Shown: positions 1 through 10,492 of the stretch, piece after piece
How the letters are laid out: every line of letters begins with the position of its first letter
Position numbering within the stretch: position 1 is the stretch's first letter
Translations under genes and position numbers: made by a program
The notes under the pieces: model-generated
The model's database searches: none
What the model was told of the DNA's origin: nothing
Seen by the model: only the letters and a program-made list of their open reading frames with translations
Assembly (NCBI GenBank): GCA_033297075.1
Contig: MU858209.1
Location: 1 to 64,000, forward strand
From: Rhypophila decipiens
Taxonomy: Eukaryota; Ascomycota; Sordariomycetes; Sordariales; Naviculisporaceae
Length of the DNA: 64,000 bases
Reading direction: 5' to 3'

Positions 1-235
1 GGCTTCTTTGCACTTTTTCCCTCTTTTCTTCTTTACTGTAGAATCTTAGTCAATAGCACTGCAATAAGATTCGTCTTTTCCACCAGTCGTGACAGCCGTT
101 ACTGTTATTATATTGTAGATTAGAAGGAGAGGAGCTTTTAACTAACTATATCTATTTTATATTAAGTATTTTTGATATATAACTATTCTATAATACTATC
201 CTTAATATTAGTATTAATAGTGTTGGTTGCACTGG

Positions 236-356
236 TGTGACGAATCCACTAGTCTAGAACCCTACCACTAGGCTACGGACCCCTTTTCTTCAAAAGGAAG
301 TAGAATTTCAAGTCGAACGCCGACTTGAAATCAAGGGTTATATACATATCGTGACA
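236..356 (-). repeat. LTR copy 1 (3' LTR on the minus strand)
   Basis: 121 bp, about 98% identical to 529-649. It has TG...CA ends and is preceded on the plus strand by ACTGG, one half of the target-site duplication. Confidence 0.85.
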
Positions 357-528
357 TCCCCCGTTTCAATCCAGAGTTCGTCCCCGAACTCTAGCCCTTC
401 GTGGGCTAGCGAGCAACTAGTGCGGGGGTCTGGCGGGATCAGGTCACATCCGTATGTATAGGAACAACCGAAAAGAACACATCATTTTCCAACTCACGGG
501 CTCGAACCGTGGCCGTTTGACTTGAAAT

Positions 529-649
529 TGTGACGAATCCACTAGTCTAGAACCCTACCACTAGGCTACGGACCCCTTTTCTTCAAAAGGATGTAGAATT
601 TCAAGTCGAACGCCGACTTGCAATCAAGGGTTATATACATATCGTGACA
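529..649 (-). repeat. LTR copy 2 (5' LTR on the minus strand)
   Basis: 121 bp, two mismatches to 236-356. It is followed by ACTGG at 650-654. On the minus strand it contains a tRNA-like 5' half with an A box. Confidence 0.85.
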
Positions 650-656
650 ACTGGTG

Positions 657-2397
657 ATCAATATCAACAGAGTCCTCTTGGGCTCTGGTGAATCTGATCG
701 TTAGTAGTGCATGTGTATTCTTCAATCTAGTGTGTCTATGGACTTACTATTTATTGGCCTACATATATTAGGCCATCAGTGCTGCACACTGCTGTTGACC
801 AGCAGTGCAGCACCGATGTCATCATGACTGCAGTAGCTCACCCACGCTGCATAGCCAAAGCAAGGAAAAACAACCAACATCCCACTATTGGTCCCTATGT
901 GGTGTAGCGCAGGTCGTTGTGATAGGTAGAGTGTGGTGGGGGTTGTGGTGTTGCGTTTGTTCCCACAAATAGTTTATTACTAACTATACTAATAAAGTTA
1001 GCGACTAGTAAAGCTAGTTTTTAGAGTATATTAAGGTATAAGTAGAGTTAACTATAGTATATACTAATAGTAGGTACTAAGAAATTCTTTTTCCAGGAGA
1101 AGGTATTTCATAAACATACCACTAGAAATTGTACATCTTAGACCAATTCCCATCAAAGGCCCCCTTACTCCGTATTATCGCCTGTTTCACCATCACGAAC
1201 CCGTGGGTCCAGTCTGAGACAAAAAGACCGCCTTGGCACTGGAAAATCAGCAAAACCCACAACAAAATCCCACCGGAATAGCGGACATGCCATCCGATAT
1301 TCCAGAACATCACCATTCTGTGCACTTGATAACGGTAAGACGGTTAACCAATGTCGATATGAAGAAAACCTACCCAGGCCCTCGGTAATTGGTCTTCTTA
1401 AAATCACTGGTCTGCGTTTCACTCGTCGACACCCCATGCCCGAATGGTGCAATGTGATTGGCCCGAAATGGACGAACCGGGATCTGTGACAGAATGTCCC
1501 CCTTTCGCCTCCAAGACGCGCTTGCTCGGGGTCATCAACAACTCCGACCTACGCAGCCCCGGATTTTTTGCTTCTAGACAAACGCCTGTTGATCATCGTG
1601 ATTTTCAGATCCTCAATGATGTCCACATGTAATTTTGATGTCATTTTATGCCCTGGTCTCTTTGGTAAGCGGGACTTGAGCTGGGTGGTATCGATACGAC
1701 GGATTTGCCCCTTGGCAGCACTTTGACCCCGCTGAACGGTATCGTGACAACCCGCCCGCCCCTTGGAACACCACCAACCGTTCGCCCTGACATTTCGGTC
1801 AGACCTCTTCCCGAGACGAGCGTATCCGCACTGCGCAAGTCCCAAGTCGCCCACAGAGCCTCAATGGTCCACGCAATTCTTTCTGTGAGAAACCCCTTCG
1901 GCTAGGTATGTCAGATCCCTATGAACAAAGTCAACAAAGAGGCATCTTTATCCGCCCACAGGCCTTCAATCAAGGCTCCTCTCACAGGATTTCTGTTTTT
2001 TCCCGTCTCACAACCTCACGACATTTTCCCGGAATTTTAACCAAATCTCCAAATGATGCCCCCCATTCATCGCAAATCATGGCTTTTGCTTGAATTCGGG
2101 TTGTGTGATCACCGTCATCCCATATGCTGTTCCAGCGGTCGAGATCATGCGTGGGCCCGCCCCCAAGACTGGAGCCCGTAGCAACCTCAACGGCCATGAA
2201 CCAGCGCTAAGCTTCCCTCCCCCGGTCCTGCATATCCGATACCCTAGCGCCTATCGTCTGATGTCGGAGAACCGCTCTCGCTTGGGAGTCGTCTCAAACA
2301 CTCGCAAGCACTTGTGAGGACTGCTTAATGTTTTGAATCGACGAGCAGACCCACGGTGGTCTGGGTATGGATGGGACGAACACGACGATGGGATGGA
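657..2397. other. gene-poor stretch, no supported gene
   Basis: Two small palindromes lie side by side (757-774, arms GGCCTA/TAGGCC; 779-813, arms GTGCTGCA../..TGCAGCAC). They are followed by very AT-rich DNA at about 960-1090. Open frames here are short and overlapping and show no recognisable domain. I see no gene. Confidence 0.5.
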
Positions 2398-2404
2398 TAT
2401 AAAG
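2398..2404 (+). promoter_or_regulatory. TATA box (TATAAAG) of the secreted-protein gene
   Basis: TATAAAG lies about 220 bp before the ATG at 2622, followed by a long pyrimidine-rich leader typical of highly expressed fungal genes. Confidence 0.5.
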
Positions 2405-2621
2405 CAAGCGGTATCGTCACTGATAGTTTTCTTCTCTTTCCTTTTTTCTTTCAGCCATCTTGCTTCATTTTGCAGTCATTCTTTCGTTTGTTATTTACAT
2501 TCTTTCTTTTCTTGCTAGGAGGTTCTGTGAACCGTTTCATTCTTTCGATCCTTGACATTTTTACAACCATTCGGCCGGTCCTTTTCACCAACTTTCTCAT
2601 TCTCAACAAACGCTCCTCAAA

Positions 2622-4232
2622 ATGAAGTACGAGATCGCAACTGTGCTCCTCGGAGCCTCGCTGGCCTCCGCTAGCCCTCTTGCTTCGCGCTCGCTCCATC
2701 GCCGCGAGGTCCCCCAAGAGCACTCCCACAACTTTATTCTCGACCTCGTTCGCACATCCTTGAACCTCAACAACCCCAAGGGCATCGTCGACCCTGTCTT
2801 TTGCCTTCTTGGTAATGCTGCGGCGGCGGCCGGCGCTGGTAGTGTTACCAACCTGGACTGTCTCCAGATGGAGACGGCAGACCAGGCTTTCACCAATGCC
2901 AAGGCTGTGGGAGACATCCCGGGCATGGCTGGCGCCTTGATGTTCCGCGCCATTGAGAGGAATACCCTGGGCGTGGGCGTCAAGAGCGTTCTCTGCACCG
3001 AGACAGCAGTCAACCCCGAGATTGCTGCTCTGACCCAGCATCAAGATCCCGCTTCGGACGGGGCTGCTGCCATCAACAAGGCCATCACTTTTGAGCTGGC
3101 TAAGCAGCTTGCTCTTATCGGAGCAGACCCTCTCCTGGCTCTCGAGACAGGAACCTTTGCGCCGGGTGATCTCAATGACGCCACGGGCAGAGGCAATGCT
3201 TGCGATACCGATCCCAACGATCCTGGATGCATCTTCACTGACAGGCTGCTTGTCCTTGATGCCAGCATCGAGGAGGTACAAGCAGCCGTTGCGGACATCA
3301 CTCCTACTTTCACTGGAACTGGTGTCCTCAGCGCAACCCACATTGACTTCGCGGGCCTCACCGTCGCCAATGGCGGCGTGATAACTGATGCGCCGTCCGC
3401 CGATGTCACTGAGCTCCCCGGCGATGTCATTGCGACTGCCACTGACGACGAGTGCACACAGGAGACTGTCACCGTGACTGTCACAGAAGGTAGCGTCTGC
3501 AGCGTCATCACTACGACTGTCGAAGTTGGCGCAACCACTTTGGTGACTGCCACTCCTGTCGCCACTCAAACCGCAAAACCGGTCGATACTGGTGTCGGAG
3601 CGAATGTCCAGCCCTTCACCGGAACTCTCGGCGGTCCTGCCCCTCCCGTTGTCTCTGGTGCTGGAGACAGACCGTTCGCCGTCAACGGCAACACCTTCAA
3701 CAACATCGGCGCAGCTCTCATTCGTAGCTGTGACATCCAGAATAACGCCTGCTTCAACGCCGTCAACAGCGGTGCTCTCGCCGGAGGGACAGGACAGTGC
3801 GCGGACCAGCTCACAGCCTGCAAAGCTGCCAGCGCCGGTGTTGCTAAGCGCCAGGCCGGAGCTTTCGGCAGCTGCTCAAACCCGACCATCGTCTTCAAGG
3901 CCGGTCTGGATGGTCGCAGGGAGGAGTCTTTTATCCCCGACAATCTCGGAGAGTTCAGCCATGGCAGCGCGCTCAATATCGGCATCATTGCCAGCTTCAT
4001 CTGCGAGAGGTTGAGGAGCTCGTGCAAAGCTGGTGCCGCCATCGTGAGCGCTTGTGAGAGCGCCAGACAGGCGGCTATTGCTGCTCAGCAGAACCAGGCA
4101 GCTGCTGATGCGTTCAATCGCATTGTCTTGGGTGTTGTGGGGGAAGCTGGCGCAGTCGTGACGGCTGCTCCTGTTGCGGCTCCTACGCCCAGCGCGCAGG
4201 TGGTTGTCATGACTGTCACTCAGTGCTCTTAG
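2622..4232 (+). CDS. secreted Ser/Thr- and Ala-rich conserved fungal protein
   Basis: Single-exon gene of 536 residues. The N-terminus is a clear signal peptide (about residues 1-18), followed by a dibasic HRRE site that looks like a Kex2 propeptide cleavage point. The middle (about 270-320) is Thr/Val-rich, with TVTVT stretches resembling O-glycosylated wall or stalk regions. Two conserved Cys-containing modules follow. One contains IRSCDIQNNAC and GQCADQLTAC. After a second KRQ dibasic site comes another with FGSCSNP, FKAGLDGRREESF and ICERLRSSCKAG. These modules recur in secreted ascomycete proteins, some labelled effector-like, but no biochemical activity is established. The protein probably acts in the wall or outside the cell and may be cut into two mature chains. 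Coding is convincing; function is unknown. Confidence 0.85.
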   Translation: MKYEIATVLLGASLASASPLASRSLHRREVPQEHSHNFILDLVRTSLNLNNPKGIVDPVFCLLGNAAAAAGAGSVTNLDCLQMETADQAFTNAKAVGDIPGMAGALMFRAIERNTLGVGVKSVLCTETAVNPEIAALTQHQDPASDGAAAINKAITFELAKQLALIGADPLLALETGTFAPGDLNDATGRGNACDTDPNDPGCIFTDRLLVLDASIEEVQAAVADITPTFTGTGVLSATHIDFAGLTVANGGVITDAPSADVTELPGDVIATATDDECTQETVTVTVTEGSVCSVITTTVEVGATTLVTATPVATQTAKPVDTGVGANVQPFTGTLGGPAPPVVSGAGDRPFAVNGNTFNNIGAALIRSCDIQNNACFNAVNSGALAGGTGQCADQLTACKAASAGVAKRQAGAFGSCSNPTIVFKAGLDGRREESFIPDNLGEFSHGSALNIGIIASFICERLRSSCKAGAAIVSACESARQAAIAAQQNQAAADAFNRIVLGVVGEAGAVVTAAPVAAPTPSAQVVVMTVTQCS

Positions 4233-4967
4233 AGCCTTCATGTCAGTTCGGTCTTGTGAATGGACTCCTTGATGCAAGGAAAGAAAGGGATTGGTGTTGG
4301 GGATTTGATCTGTTTATACCATATTTCTGAATATATATTTCTTGGCTCCCCATTCCTTGGTTCTCTTGACTTGCGTCGTTCGTGTTACTATTCGTAACAA
4401 GGGGCCGTATACGATTATACGACGACTATACGGCTGATAGCAGTTTGGAGCTGGAAGCGGAAGGTATATAACCAAGTTATCATAAGCAGATTCCGGCCAT
4501 ACGTCAGCGAAACCTGATGGCGTTACGTGCATATGCAGTGATCTCAGCACGCGGTCGGCGTTCAACCCGTTCCATCGGGCATCCCCACGCAGCCCGAAAT
4601 GCCGCTAGCCAATCGGCGGTCCAGTTCCAGCGCGGAGTTACCGAGTTGGACACCACTAAGGTCATTGGTCCCGTCAGCTTCCATATCCCCCGAGCTACCC
4701 CTCCCTTGCTTCGAGAGCTCCAAGTTCGGATGATATTTCTTGGTGTTACCCCTCCACCTGTTTCTCCAGCGCCGATTCTCTTCTACTACTCAATATTGCT
4801 TTTCAGGAAACCGTCAGCTGAGCGAGCGAAACAACACAATTACAGGTTTCACCAAGTTGATCATCCTCCCAGAGTAAAGGAAAACTTATGGGACAAGACG
4901 GGCACCTCCGCGATTCACGGTGACTTCACTCTAAGCTCCAGTCCCAACACCAGCGCCTGAAGCCAAG
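4233..4967. other. intergenic, promoter of the SDR gene
   Basis: Contains a CCAATCGG (CCAAT-box) motif near 4609-4616 and otherwise nothing that I recognise. A 147-codon open frame at 4517-4960 has no domain and is not called. Confidence 0.4.
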
Positions 4968-6181
4968 ATGTCGGCCGATCTTTCGGCAAACTCCCTGTTC
5001 AGGGTCGATGGCATGGTGGCCGTGATTACCGGGGGCGGTAGCGGTATGTCTCTGCTTCTTCATCATGGAATATTGTCATGTCAAACTCCTGTGAGCTGCC
5101 CATGAGGCATGAACTGCGACCTGCCGGGGAGCTCTCACTTCTTACAAACGAACCCTGTATCCATTTTCAAAGCTGAGCACATCTCACCAACCCAGGAATC
5201 GGCCTGATCATGGCGCGCGCCCTCGCCGCCAACGGCGCAAAACGAGTCTACCTCCTCGGCCGACGCGCCGACGTGCTCGCCAAGGCAGCCAAAGAACACC
5301 CCGGCATCTTCGACGCCATAATCTGCGACGTCACCTCCAAAGACTCCCTTACCGAGGTAGTCGCCAAAATCACTGGCGACATAGGCTACGTCAATCTCGT
5401 GATCGCGAACGCCGGCGCACTAGGGAGTAAGAAACGATGGGATACCCAGAACGGCAAGACCCCGATTTCCAAACTCAAAGATGAGCTCTTCGATTCGAAT
5501 GACATGTCCCAAATGGACGAGGCATTTAGTATCAATGCCACGGGGGCATTCTTCAGCATGGTGGCGTTTCTGGAGTTGTTGGATGAGGGGAATAAAAGAG
5601 CTGTCAAGGCAGGCGCTGCCAAGAATGGAGACGCCAAAGGGGAGGTAGTGTTTGGCTGGCCGATCAAAGAGGGCGGAAAGACGCCTAGTATCCAGAGCCA
5701 GATCATTGTCACGAGCAGCATCTCGGCTTTTAGCCGCATGGGCGCGAGCTCGCCTGCTTATTTGGGCAGCAAGGCCGCAATTACGCAGCTTGCTAAGCAG
5801 GCTTGTACTGCGCTTGCGCCCTATGGGATCAGGGTGAATACCCTTGCGCCGGGGAGTAAGTATCCCTTGTTCCTTCCTGTTGTTTTTGTTCTGCATGGTA
5901 AAGTTTGGCATGGCATATGAGAAGCAAAGCAATGTAAGCTGACTGGATGAATATCACGTATAGTCTTCCCATCCGACCTAGCATCTGGCATCATGGCCAA
6001 CCGCGACCCCGAGAGCGAAGGCCCGGAGAATCCGGCGTGGATCCCTGCCCAGAGATTCGGCACGGATGAGGACATGGCCGGTACTATTCTGTACCTGGCA
6101 AGCCGGGCCGGGGCATTCTGCAATGGCAGTGTTCAGGTCATGGATGGCGGAAGGCTGGGAGTGGGCCAGTCGAGCTACTAG
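4968..6181 (+). CDS. short-chain dehydrogenase/reductase (SDR)
   Basis: Three exons (4968-5043, 5196-5855, 5964-6181) join to 317 codons. The introns are 152 and 108 bp, with GTATGT..CAG and GTAAGT..TAG borders. The first intron splits the nucleotide-binding motif TGGGSGIG (about residues 21-28), so the start upstream of it is required. Later motifs are IANAG, the catalytic Ser (VTSSISAFSR), YLGSK carrying the YxxxK pair, and NTLAPG; the second intron falls right after that Gly. This is the classical NAD(P)(H)-dependent SDR fold. There is no signal peptide, so it is probably cytosolic. The substrate cannot be read; the layout resembles fungal reductases of the 3-oxoacyl reductase/RhlG-like group. 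Some 70 residues between the NAG motif and the catalytic Ser form a Lys-rich insertion. Confidence 0.9.
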
Positions 6182-7231
6182 AGGAGCATGCTGTGCTAGT
6201 CTAGTGGTCAATGGCTTTATCTCGAAGTGCGGACGTTAGATAGAACTTTCAAGGCTAAACTAACGAAACAGAGCTTGGTACTACCGGTTCCACAGCTGGG
6301 GATGAAGGACTGCTAGTCTCTCCAATTATTCATCTGCGATCTGAGAATTCTCCGATCCAATTACAGTCGTCCAGTCCTCAATAGGTACTCGTGTTGAAGT
6401 CTTGTCTTTGGACTAGGTAGTTTATAAAGAATCTTCCTCCTGTTATAAGGTCTTCCCCTAGCACAGCCTTACAAGTCCTTTCTTTGACTAGAGCTCCTAA
6501 ATACCTAGGAGCAACTCCAAGGTAAAGGAGCTCCCTCAGGGAGTCCACAACGTCCTAGTCAACTCCTTCACCCCAGAAAGAGCGTAGCATATGCCAATCA
6601 GGAAAGTGGAAGGGGATACGCCTGTCAATGCTCCTGACATTAGATGTCGATTCGCTAAAGAGATGAAGGTAAAGCAGGTGAAGCCATCTCCTTTCATGAG
6701 CGCTCAGATAGTGACAGGGTACCCACATTCAAAATAAGAAAAGATGCCCGTAAATGGACAGATGGCTTTGGTCGCGCTGGTTGGATTGCTTGCTCAGTTC
6801 AATCATGCGGTTGTCTCATTGTACATACCGACTCGTCGTCGGTTGACTTTCGGGGGGGAAGTGGAAAGAATCTTGATGGACCTGCTTCAACATTTTCCAC
6901 TCAGGGGCCGCTTGTGATGTGGACTCGAGGATTGTGCTGTGCAGCTAGCATATACGCTATGAGGAGACGCCTCATGATCACCAGCCATGAAGTGAAGTTA
7001 AGCTTGTTCTGTGTCTCATCAAATGGCGGACTCAATTGGCGGACTCAATTAGCAGATCTCATCGTTGCGTCAGGCTGTATGTAAATGCGCAACATCGCGC
7101 CCCATCCAGAAGATCCACGAGAATGTGGCAAACGAATTAACTCGAATTGGAGGATTAAAATAAGCAGAAGAAATGCAAGAGGAAACCGGAGAGGAGAAAA
7201 AAAATCCGAAAACAAAAGAATAAGGAACTGA
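6182..7231. other. intergenic, no gene seen
   Basis: No domain-bearing frame. There is a perfect tandem 15-bp duplication (GGCGGACTCAATT.. about 7025-7052) and purine-rich DNA at 7150-7215. Confidence 0.4.
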
Positions 7232-7363
7232 TGCCGGCCACGGGATTGAACCGTGAGCGTGGTCGGGTTGTACTCAACTTTGTGTTATCATTGATATCCT
7301 TTTTCTCAAAAAAATGTTGACGCCAGCACACCCTTGCTGACTTTACCATTAGACTAACCGGCC
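7232..7363 (-). ncRNA. tRNA-like sequence with long insertion (probable tRNA relic)
   Basis: On the minus strand the 5' end GGCCGGT pairs with the 3' GCCGGCA at 6 of 7 positions. A D-arm-like segment carries an A box (TTAGTCTAATGG). The T-arm CACGG-TTCAATC-CCGTG is perfect and carries a B box. About 60 nt of extra sequence, including a T7 run that would stop Pol III, sits where the anticodon and variable arms should be, and no proper anticodon stem forms. It is most likely a decayed or tRNA-derived element. Confidence 0.35.
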
Positions 7364-8059
7364 GATTGTTTTCTTGAGATTTAGCTGCTCAGTCCTCACC
7401 CAAATACCCAACCCCTCCGTGCTCATACTGCGCCCGTGCTCCTTCCCCGTGACCATTTTCATCTGAAGTAGCTGTCTGCTGTCCTGCACCCCTACCCGGG
7501 CTTGAACCTCGTCCCAAGTCCCTACTTGTCTGCGGCATCTAACCTTATAACACTCGGGCCATGGACGGAGGTACGGTCAAGGGTCTGGAAGTTAAATACT
7601 AGCACAGTTAGTGTTTCCCAAAGTGGTTATTTGTTTTCTTTGCCCCTTTTGTTTCTTTTCTGTGACAATCAAGTCGCATTCCAGCCTCGCCAATCGCGGT
7701 CCAGTGACGTCGATAGTGGGGAAGACGCCGCCAAGCTTCCCGCCCGAAACGGCCGAATTGGTCGGGAGACCTACCCCACTTACGTGCAGAGTCATGTCGT
7801 CATCAGGCTCGTCATACAAATTGTCTTTACCTATTTGAGGTTCTCGAACAGAGCATCGTCGGTGTCTCGATTTCTTACCTGGTAGTAGAACTCAACTGTC
7901 ACCACCTTCTTTTATCCACGGGTCCTGCCCTGATTGGTGCCCGATCAGTCAACTCCTTCTCTCCCAGCATCCAATCACTTCCCTCTTCGAGCTACCTTTT
8001 CATTCATCTTTCAACGAAAAAAGGGCTTATTGTCTCGTCCATTCATCTCGAACTGTGCC

Positions 8060-10143
8060 ATGCATCTTTCAAAATCCCTTGGTACAGTCTTCACCAGAGC
8101 ACCGCGTCAAACCACGATCCGTTGGAGACTCAAAGGCAGTGACGTCATCCATCAACGGTCCTCGATCCTCACAGGCTGCCGGGCATATTTCTCGCAACAA
8201 TCACGGCCTACCCTCCCAACCCCAACATTGAACCCATCGTCATCCAAGCAGGCCCAACCCCCGCTCTTCTTCTCAATCACCAATTCATCCACTCGCACAT
8301 ACGCCTCTCTCACATCTGCAGACACAATGGCTTCCACAACACCAATGCCGGAGCAGTCCATGCACACCTCTGGAGCTCTCGACTCTGTCTGGGTGCACCA
8401 ACAGCCATACTCAGCTTATCCCAAGTTTTCCCCCCTCACCCAGGATCTGGAAACAGATATCTGCATTGTCGGAGCTGGCATCAGCGGCATCTCGACCGCC
8501 TATGAGCTCGTCCGCCGTGGAAAGAATGTCACTATCATCGAGGCCCGTGATGTATTGTCGGGTGAAACGGGCCGAACCAGCGGACACCTGACGAACGACC
8601 TGGATGATGGTTACTTGGAGATCGCCAAGAAGCACGGTGATGACGGCGCGAAGGCAGCCGCTGAGAGTCATGCATGGGCTCGCGATCGCATCGGCGTGAT
8701 CGCCAAGGAACTTCACATCGATTGCGAGTACCGTCGTCTACCTGCGTATGATGTTTCACAGTACCCGGTTGGAGAGAAGAAGCATGATGAGGAGTTGAAG
8801 GAGCTCAAGGACGAGGCCGAGTATCAACATAAGCTGGGGATCGAGACGCGTTTTGATGTAGGTTTTGGCTGTCTGCTCTCGCTATTGCCTCTTTACTCGT
8901 ATGAATCGAGTTTTCGACCGCCATGCTAACTTTATTTGCATCTAGCCCAATCTGACTGTCAAGGGCTGGACAGGCAAGATTGACCAACGTGGAGGCCTCG
9001 TTGCTGACAACCAGGCCACCTTCCACCCGACCAAATATCTGGTTGGTGTTCTCAATTGGCTCAAAGACCAGCCGAACTTCAAGTGTTACACCCGCACACG
9101 TGCCATGTCCATCTCTGAAAAGGGAGTCGAAGTCCTTGGCCTGGGCCATAAGCGCGTTGAAATCCAGACTGAGGAGGGATACACCATCAAGGCTGAGGTC
9201 GCAATCGAAGCGACGTGCGTGCCGCTTCAGAAGCTCAGCGTCATCACGGAGCTGGAGTTTTACAGATCTTACTGCATCGCGATCAGAGTCCCGAAGGGAA
9301 GCGTCGAAGACTGCCTTCTCTACGACAACGCAGAAGAGTACAAGTATGTACGGTTGACAGCCTGCGACGACAAGGATGATTACATGGTGGTAGGTGGATG
9401 CGACCACAAGGTTGGACAAGAGGACACCCTCCCTCGGTTCGAGGAACTTGAGATCTGGACTCGCGAGCGTTTCCCGCAGGCCACAACCATCGACTATAAG
9501 TGGAGTGGCCAGATCTTTGAGCCGGTTGACTACATGGGCTTCATCGGGAAGAACCAGGGTTGCGACAAGATCTACATTGTTACCGGTGACTCTGGCGATG
9601 GCTTGACGCATGGAGCCCTCGCTGGCAGATTGATTGCCGATGAGATTGATGGCGTTGCCAATCCTTGGGCAAATCTATACTCCCCCAAGAGGGTCTCGAG
9701 CATCTTGAAGAGCCTGCCGAGCTTGATCAGCCATGATCTCCAGATCAATGCGCAATACAAGCGGTTCCTGGAGACCGATATCGTCGACATTGAGGATCTG
9801 GGAAGAGGATGCGGAGGAGTTCTCAATCCGGTTCGTTGTGATCTTCCACCCTTCGTTGCACAAACTATCTGCGCTCAGTCACTAACTCAATCAATAGAAA
9901 ACATCCAAGCCCATGGCCGTTTACAAGGACGAGAATGGCAACGTGACCAAGTTCAGCGCCATCTGCCCCCACCTCAAGGGTGTGGTCTGCTGGAACGCAG
10001 CAGAGAAGTCTTTCGACTGCCCGGTGCATGGAAGTCGATTCTCGAAGGAGGGTGTCTGTGTTATCGGTCCGGCAAAGGCCAACCTTTCGCCTGCTGACGA
10101 GGCTGGAAAGACGGAACAGGGAATTGCTGTTGGCGCTGCTTAG
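8060..10143 (+). CDS. FAD-dependent oxidoreductase with C-terminal Rieske [2Fe-2S] domain
   Basis: Three exons (8060-8857, 8946-9830, 9898-10143) give 642 codons; both introns are phase 0, and the second has the donor GTTCGT. After an Arg/Ser/Thr-rich N-terminus comes the dinucleotide-binding motif VGAGISGIS (about residue 136) of the DAO/glycine oxidase family. A typical C-terminal FAD segment follows (GDSGDGLTHG). The last exon encodes a Rieske cluster site, CPH (about 584-586) and CPVH (about 602-605), where Cys and His ligate the 2Fe-2S centre. This fusion is known in bacteria and fungi, with an unknown amine-type substrate. The first ATG (8060) yields a leader resembling a mitochondrial targeting sequence. 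The ATG at 8327 would give a shorter 553-residue protein without it, so dual targeting is possible. Confidence 0.9.
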
Positions 10144-10422
10144 GTAGGGGGTATCTCCTCGAGCAGAAACAAGCTGGGGCCCCTGTGTCTATGCAGGATG
10201 GGAGACTGTTGGAGGATGCGGTACACCCTTTAGATATTCCAGATTTACAAAACAACGGAGTGTCAGGGAAATGGAAGTGGAGTGCTACTAGTATTAATCT
10301 GTGTGCTGAAGCTTGTGGCAAGTCTTGCCTCTGATTGCACGAGGTAACGTTCGACGACACCATGGACTCCAGGTAGACAAGATCAGACGAAGACTCAGAT
10401 TTTTGAGAAGTAGCTGCAATTT
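10144..10422. other. 3' flank, no gene seen
   Basis: Non-coding stretch between the Rieske oxidoreductase stop and a tRNA-like sequence; nothing recognised. Confidence 0.4.
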
Positions 10423-10492
10423 ACTTGGTTAGACTAACGGCAAAGTTCTTCCCTACGGCTGGGAATAACCCGGTTCGACTCCGGGACCGAGA
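10423..10492 (+). tRNA. tRNA-like cloverleaf, position-34-36 triplet CGG, lacks U33
   Basis: Seventy nucleotides fold as a full cloverleaf. The acceptor ACTTGGT/ACCGAGA has 6 of 7 pairs, the D-stem is GACT/AGTT with GG in the loop, the anticodon stem is TTCCC/GGGAA around loop TACGGCT, and the T-arm is a perfect CCCGG-TTCGACT-CCGGG. A T5 run 18 nt downstream could stop Pol III. The triplet at 34-36 would be CGG (Pro). However, the nearly invariant U33 is A, position 1-72 is mismatched and the variable loop has only 3 nt. It is therefore either an unusual tRNA or a well-preserved tRNA pseudogene. Confidence 0.5.

Larger units (their letters stand above)
236..649 (-). mobile_element. TRIM-like miniature LTR retrotransposon (non-autonomous)
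   Basis: Two direct repeats of 121 bp (236-356 and 529-649) differ at only two positions. They flank a 172-bp non-coding core and are bounded by the 5-bp target-site duplication ACTGG (231-235 and 650-654). Each repeat begins TGTGACGA and ends TCGTGACA, the TG...CA ends expected of an LTR. On the minus strand a purine-rich stretch (GAAACGGGGGA, about 357-367) sits directly against the LTR that would be the 3' one, like a polypurine tract, so the element reads on the minus strand. There is no gag or pol coding capacity. The LTR carries an A-box-like motif (TAGCCTAGTGG) and the adjacent core a B-box-like motif (GGTTCGAGCCC), suggesting tRNA ancestry. The low LTR divergence implies recent insertion. 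Confidence 0.85.

Noticed and set aside
2451..3569. 372-codon minus-strand frame
   Set aside because: Antisense shadow of the secreted-protein gene at 2622-4232. It has no signal or domain, whereas the plus strand has both.
4517..4960. 147-codon plus-strand frame
   Set aside because: No domain, no plausible neighbours, and it overlaps the SDR promoter. Composition looks non-coding.
7934..8059. Upstream extension of the FAD-Rieske frame
   Set aside because: No ATG before 8060 in this frame; the apparent start is a non-ATG codon.
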